DNA from: a virus
Length of the DNA stretch: 32,895 nt
Strand: one strand, 5' to 3'
Virus record (IMG/VR): IMGVR_UViG_3300009091_000040
Span: 1-32,895 of that record
Positions 32,035 to 32,895 of the stretch are shown one piece after another. A program made the translations under genes and the position numbers. Numbering within the stretch: the stretch's first letter is position 1; each line of letters begins with the position of its first letter. Below the pieces are notes generated by a model. The model was not told the origin of the DNA. It did not search any database and saw only the letters and a program-made list of their open reading frames with translations.

Positions 32035-32040
32035 GAGAGG

Positions 32041-32895
32041 ATGAACCGGGCTGAGCAGGCGGTCAACTACACCATCAGCTTCGACGAAGAGGAACCGAAG
32101 CGGTCCGCCTCTCGCCTGAACCGTCTGCTCGACCAGATGACCAAGATGGCCGAGGCCTTCGGCAAGAAGGTCATCGAGATCAAGCGGCAGGTCTTCGCCG
32201 AGGTCTCGGGGATGGTCGAGAAGCTCGTCAAGGTCTTCGAGGGCTTCCACAACCGGGTCATCCGGTTCATGGACCCCATCCAGCGGCTGGCCAAGTCCTC
32301 GGTCGGCTACCTGCTGGACCGGCTGTCCCAGGCCTACCAGTTCTTCGAGAAGCTGGCCACGAAGATCCACGCGGCGTGGGACCGGACCCGCCAGTCGATG
32401 GTGATCTACCTGCGCAACCTGATCTCGGTCCACTCTGAGACGAAGACCCACATCAAGGACCTGGGCGAGGTCGAGAGCCGCTGGGACCGGATCAAGAACA
32501 AGGTCAAGGAGTACAAGGAGTCGATCGCCTCGGCGGCGGCTACCTCGGGGCTGCTCGCGGCGGGGCTCGGGGCCAGCCAGGACCTGCGGCAACTCAACCA
32601 GATGCCGCTCTCCGGGTTCCAGGAGTCGACGATCCGGAAGCTCCCCTCCTGGTCCACCGGCCAAGCGGCCAAGTTCCGTCAGGACCCCTCCGCGATGGTC
32701 CAGACGATCAAGACCCTCGGGGACATGAACCCCACCCTCCGGAAGAACGAGGAGTTGCTGTTCAAACTCGGGACGACGGTGGCTCGGGTGGCCTACTACA
32801 CGGGCCAGTCCCCGGACGCGCTCACCCCAGTGGTCTCGGACCTGAACAAGTTGCTCGGCTGGAGCAACGACGAGATCGAAGCCTTCATCCCTCAA
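32041..32895 (+). CDS. N-terminal part of a large tail protein, probable tape measure
   Basis: The frame opens with ATG seven bases after the preceding stop (AAGAGG and GGAGAGG nearby) and stays open for 285 codons to the window end. It begins MNRAEQAVNYTISFDEEEPK. Residues 25-175 are long amphipathic helices (LLDQMTKMAEAFGKKVIEIK, VFAEVSGMVEKLVKVFEGFH). An Ala/Gly-rich hydrophobic stretch follows near residue 170 (IASAAATSGLLAAGLGA), then more helices. Helical start, hydrophobic middle and place after tail-chaperone-like genes are typical of tape-measure proteins, which set tail length. The rest of the gene is needed to confirm. Confidence 0.68.
   Translation, partial: MNRAEQAVNYTISFDEEEPKRSASRLNRLLDQMTKMAEAFGKKVIEIKRQVFAEVSGMVEKLVKVFEGFHNRVIRFMDPIQRLAKSSVGYLLDRLSQAYQFFEKLATKIHAAWDRTRQSMVIYLRNLISVHSETKTHIKDLGEVESRWDRIKNKVKEYKESIASAAATSGLLAAGLGASQDLRQLNQMPLSGFQESTIRKLPSWSTGQAAKFRQDPSAMVQTIKTLGDMNPTLRKNEELLFKLGTTVARVAYYTGQSPDALTPVVSDLNKLLGWSNDEIEAFIPQ

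Overview
The window is part of the virion-structure region of a large tailed bacteriophage (or prophage) with a contractile tail. All convincing genes lie on the + strand. They are packed tightly, with many ATGA-type start/stop overlaps, short gaps and Shine-Dalgarno leaders. The DNA is strongly GC-rich with G/C-ending codons, which suggests a GC-rich bacterial host. I cannot name the host or the phage. High GC leaves long open frames on the minus strand and in other frames, and I treat these as shadows. I saw no tRNA, rRNA, CRISPR array or insertion sequence. No terminase, portal, lysis or replication gene is recognisable.

The backbone follows the T4-type order of head, neck, tail and baseplate genes. 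It contains a gp21-like prohead protease fused to a helical scaffold-like segment (2862-4100), a gp23-like major capsid protein (4161-5558), a gp13-like neck protein (8727-9569), a protein with three gp14-like domains (17818-20070), a gp15-like tail completion protein (23172-24074), a gp18-like sheath (24374-26602), a gp19-like tube (30340-30849), a gp26-like protein (30930-31688), a small gp51/chaperone-like frame (31753-32034) and the start of a probable tape-measure or other large tail protein (32041 to the window end). The assignments rest on sequence motifs and remembered family sequences, not on a search.

Region by region: 1-2791 holds a partial kinase-fold protein, a membrane-anchored Cys-rich protein, a ParB-like DGHHRW protein and two small unknowns. 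2862-5558 is the head core. 5590-6400 is an HNH endonuclease gene bracketed by two terminator-like hairpins. 6420-9569 holds a ChaB-like protein, a small acidic protein, a zinc-knuckle protein with a basic tail and the gp13-like neck protein. 9586-17806 is a block of beta-rich surface or fibre-like proteins. 17818-24074 holds neck and tail completion proteins with striking internal domain duplication. 24135-26602 is the sheath region. 26616-30309 holds two long multi-domain proteins placed between the sheath and tube genes. 30340 to the end is tube, baseplate and tape measure.

The most interesting theme is a recurring x-x-E followed by S/A/G motif (IRES, LxES, LFEA, LTEG) in acidic linkers of many of these proteins. 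It resembles the L/I-x-E cleavage rule known for T4 gp21, and a gp21-like protease is encoded here. Several motifs lie next to basic, W/K/R-rich stretches. The phage may therefore mature a whole set of multi-domain head and neck proteins by proteolysis. A second notable point is the gp26-like/downstream junction at 31680-31760, where conserved-looking coding sequence has no usable start codon and suggests recoding.
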